Source of the DNA: SUP05 sp964577715
GTDB lineage: Bacteria; Pseudomonadota; Gammaproteobacteria; PS1; Pseudothioglobaceae
Length of the DNA: 7,295 nucleotides
Direction of reading: 5' to 3'
NCBI GenBank assembly: GCA_964577715.1
Contig: CAZOAA010000050.1
Span: 1 to 7,295 of the forward strand
The position numbers and the translations under genes are program-made. The notes below the pieces were generated by a model. It saw only the letters and a program-made list of their open reading frames with translations. It had not been told where the DNA came from and ran no database searches. Below are positions 5,496-7,295 of the stretch, piece by piece (position 1 is the stretch's first letter; every line of letters begins with the position of its first letter).

Positions 5496-7295
5496 ATGAA
5501 AAAAATTCTTATTCAAATCTCTTTAATATTGGGCGTCTTACTGTCATTCAACATTCACGCCACTCCTATCAAAAGTATTGAAATTATTGGGTTAAATGCC
5601 ATTTCAAGAGGTACTGTTTTAAGCTATCTTCCCGTTGAGGTTGGAGACGAATACAACACGCAAGTTTCTGGGCAAATTATTCGTTCACTTTATAAAACTA
5701 ATTTCTTTAAAGATATTGAAGTTTCTCAAGATGAGCAAATTTTAAAAATTACCCTACAAGAAAACCCACATATTAAATACATTGATGTCATTAATTATTC
5801 AGACAGAGTTATCGACAAGGATTCACTTGAAAAAATCTTGGAAAGCATGGACCTATCTCAAGGAAAGATTTTTAATAAAAGGCAGCTTGATAAACTAGTT
5901 TCCCAACTAAAAGCATCATATATTTCCAAAGGTTATTACAATATTAAAATCACCAAAACCATTGAAACTGATACTCAAAATAGAATAGGAATAGAGCTTG
6001 ATATTAATGAAGGGGAGGTGGCACGTATTAAATCTATGAAAATTATCGGTGCCAAAATTAATGACGAAGAGGATTTGCTTGACCTATTTGAAATTGGAGA
6101 GCCCGATATTTTCATTATTAATTACTTTACTAGAAAAGATCACTATTCAAAAGTTGCCCTAGATGCAGGCGTTGAGGCGATGAAATCTTTTTATATTAAC
6201 TCTGGATACCTTGATTTTAAAATTAGCAATATAAAAACCGATCTATCCGAAGATAAACAAAGTATCGATATTGAAATTAAGATTAGCGAAGGAGAAGAGT
6301 ATAAAGTTGGTAATATCCAATTTACAGGTGACCTGCTAAATCAGTCTGTTGAAGACCTTAGAGGGCTACTAACTATTTCTCAGGGTGATGTTTTTAAACG
6401 TAAAAAAGTAATTGAAAGCATTCAGGCTATTACCGATGTATTTGCCGACCAAGGTTATGCTTTTGCAAAAGTTGACCCTATTACTTCAGAAAATAAAAAA
6501 ACACATACTATTAACTTAAATGTTAAAGTCTCTCTTAACAAGAAAGTCTATATTAATCGTATTACTATTGTTGGTAATACTCGAACTCAAGATGCAGTTA
6601 TTCGTCGAGAAATCGGCATTAATGAAGGTGGCCTATACTCTAATACTGAACTTGATGAATCAATTAAAAAAATTAAACGATTGGGGTTTTTCTCAGATGT
6701 AAAAATGGAAGTATCCAAGCTTAAAGGCTTTGACGATAAAATTAATCTACACTTTTCTGTAGAAGAAACAAAAACAGGTACATTCTCGGTTGGATTATCT
6801 CACTCCAATAGTGCTGGTGCATCATTTAATATGGGTATTAAAGAAAAGAATTTCTTAGGTACTGGTAATACACTAAATGCTCAATTTTCAAACTCTGAGG
6901 CAGTGCAAGAGGCTAGCTTCTATTTTGTAGATCCTTATTTTACTGAAGATAAGCATAGTATTAGTTATGGACTTTTTAGTAAAAATGTTGATGGATCCGG
7001 GTTATCTGTCAGCTCATACAAAATCAATGAAAAAGGTGGAAGTTTTGGATACGGAATACCCCTAACAGAAGATACACGTATCAATGCCGATCTTAGAGCG
7101 TCAAGTAGAGATATCACTTGTGGTACAACTTTCTCTGATGCTAATCACGAACCCAAACAATGTGCCAGTGGCGATAGTAGCGAAATCAAAGCAAATTTAA
7201 ACTGGAGTAATAACACATTAGACGATTACAACTTTCCAACAGATGGTCAAAAAAATAATATTAGTTTTGATTTAGCATTACCTATTGCAAATTTT
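5496..7295 (+). CDS. bamA: Outer membrane protein assembly factor BamA (3' end cut by window)
   Basis: BamA is the Omp85-family core of the BAM complex, which folds and inserts beta-barrel proteins into the outer membrane. The frame is open for 600 codons from ATG 5496 to the last base of the window, so the C-terminal part (roughly 170-210 residues by comparison with E. coli, 810) lies outside. Residues 1-22 form a signal peptide: MKK, a hydrophobic core, and probable cleavage after NIHA. Five POTRA domains follow at about 24-91, 92-172, 175-264, 266-345 and 348-422. The fifth contains VGNTRTQDAVIRREIGINEG (359-378), and P5 ends in KKIKRLGFFSDV. The beta-barrel begins near 427, with KNFLGTGNTL (451-460), FVDPYF (477-482) and GYGIPLTED (518-526). 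A predicted surface loop carries C542 and C556. The gene starts 12 nt after rseP with no Shine-Dalgarno sequence, so it probably depends on the same transcript; skp/lpxD-type genes would be expected downstream. Confidence 0.96.
   Translation, partial: MKKILIQISLILGVLLSFNIHATPIKSIEIIGLNAISRGTVLSYLPVEVGDEYNTQVSGQIIRSLYKTNFFKDIEVSQDEQILKITLQENPHIKYIDVINYSDRVIDKDSLEKILESMDLSQGKIFNKRQLDKLVSQLKASYISKGYYNIKITKTIETDTQNRIGIELDINEGEVARIKSMKIIGAKINDEEDLLDLFEIGEPDIFIINYFTRKDHYSKVALDAGVEAMKSFYINSGYLDFKISNIKTDLSEDKQSIDIEIKISEGEEYKVGNIQFTGDLLNQSVEDLRGLLTISQGDVFKRKKVIESIQAITDVFADQGYAFAKVDPITSENKKTHTINLNVKVSLNKKVYINRITIVGNTRTQDAVIRREIGINEGGLYSNTELDESIKKIKRLGFFSDVKMEVSKLKGFDDKINLHFSVEETKTGTFSVGLSHSNSAGASFNMGIKEKNFLGTGNTLNAQFSNSEAVQEASFYFVDPYFTEDKHSISYGLFSKNVDGSGLSVSSYKINEKGGSFGYGIPLTEDTRINADLRASSRDITCGTTFSDANHEPKQCASGDSSEIKANLNWSNNTLDDYNFPTDGQKNNISFDLALPIANF

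Noticed and set aside
6520..6702. 60-codon frame on the plus strand within bamA
   Set aside because: It overlaps the in-frame POTRA 4-5 coding region of bamA, which is open from 5496 to the window end.
5496..7295. Apparent 1.8-kb non-coding stretch at the end of the window
   Set aside because: It is the bamA coding frame, uninterrupted for 600 codons; it has no stop only because the window ends inside the gene.

Overview
The window holds ordinary chromosomal housekeeping genes from an AT-rich Gram-negative bacterium, most likely a gammaproteobacterium. I base this on the order pdxA-rsmA-apaG-apaH, which matches the Escherichia coli surA-pdxA-rsmA-apaG-apaH cluster, on the pair rseP-bamA as in E. 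coli, and on proteins that align closely with gammaproteobacterial members along their whole length. Strong A/T bias at third codon positions, very small gaps and overlapping genes suggest a compact, streamlined genome. Relatives of the sulfur-oxidising SUP05/Thioglobus group and its clam and mussel symbionts would fit, but that placement is a guess from composition and general resemblance, not a demonstrated identity.

Region 1 (12-2871, + strand) is a tightly packed operon: pdxA (vitamin B6 synthesis), rsmA/ksgA (16S rRNA adenine dimethylation), apaG (small beta-sandwich protein) and apaH (Ap4A hydrolase and Np4-cap removal). Successive genes overlap by 14, 23 and 1 nt, so they are probably co-transcribed and translationally coupled. 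Region 2 (2882-3694, - strand) is dapF, which makes meso-diaminopimelate for peptidoglycan and lysine. It converges on apaH with only about 10 nt between stop codons and no visible terminator hairpin.

Region 3 (about 3698-3785) is the only real intergenic space. It lies between the divergent dapF and the next gene, and candidate promoters for both directions overlap within it. Region 4 (3786-7295, + strand) is a second operon: a DUF971 (GBBH-like N-terminal) protein, rseP (site-2 intramembrane protease of the envelope stress pathway) and bamA (outer-membrane beta-barrel assembly). bamA is cut off by the window end after 600 codons; its frame stays open throughout and begins with a signal peptide.

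The two operons cover cofactor synthesis, ribosome maturation, dinucleotide/cap metabolism, cell-wall precursor supply and envelope biogenesis. I found no mobile element, CRISPR array, RNA gene, prophage gene or defence system, and no gene-free stretch longer than about 90 bases. I see no undescribed system here. The points worth a second look are modest: the gene content upstream of rseP, the near-absence of Shine-Dalgarno sequences, the overlapping divergent promoters, and a cysteine pair in a predicted BamA surface loop.
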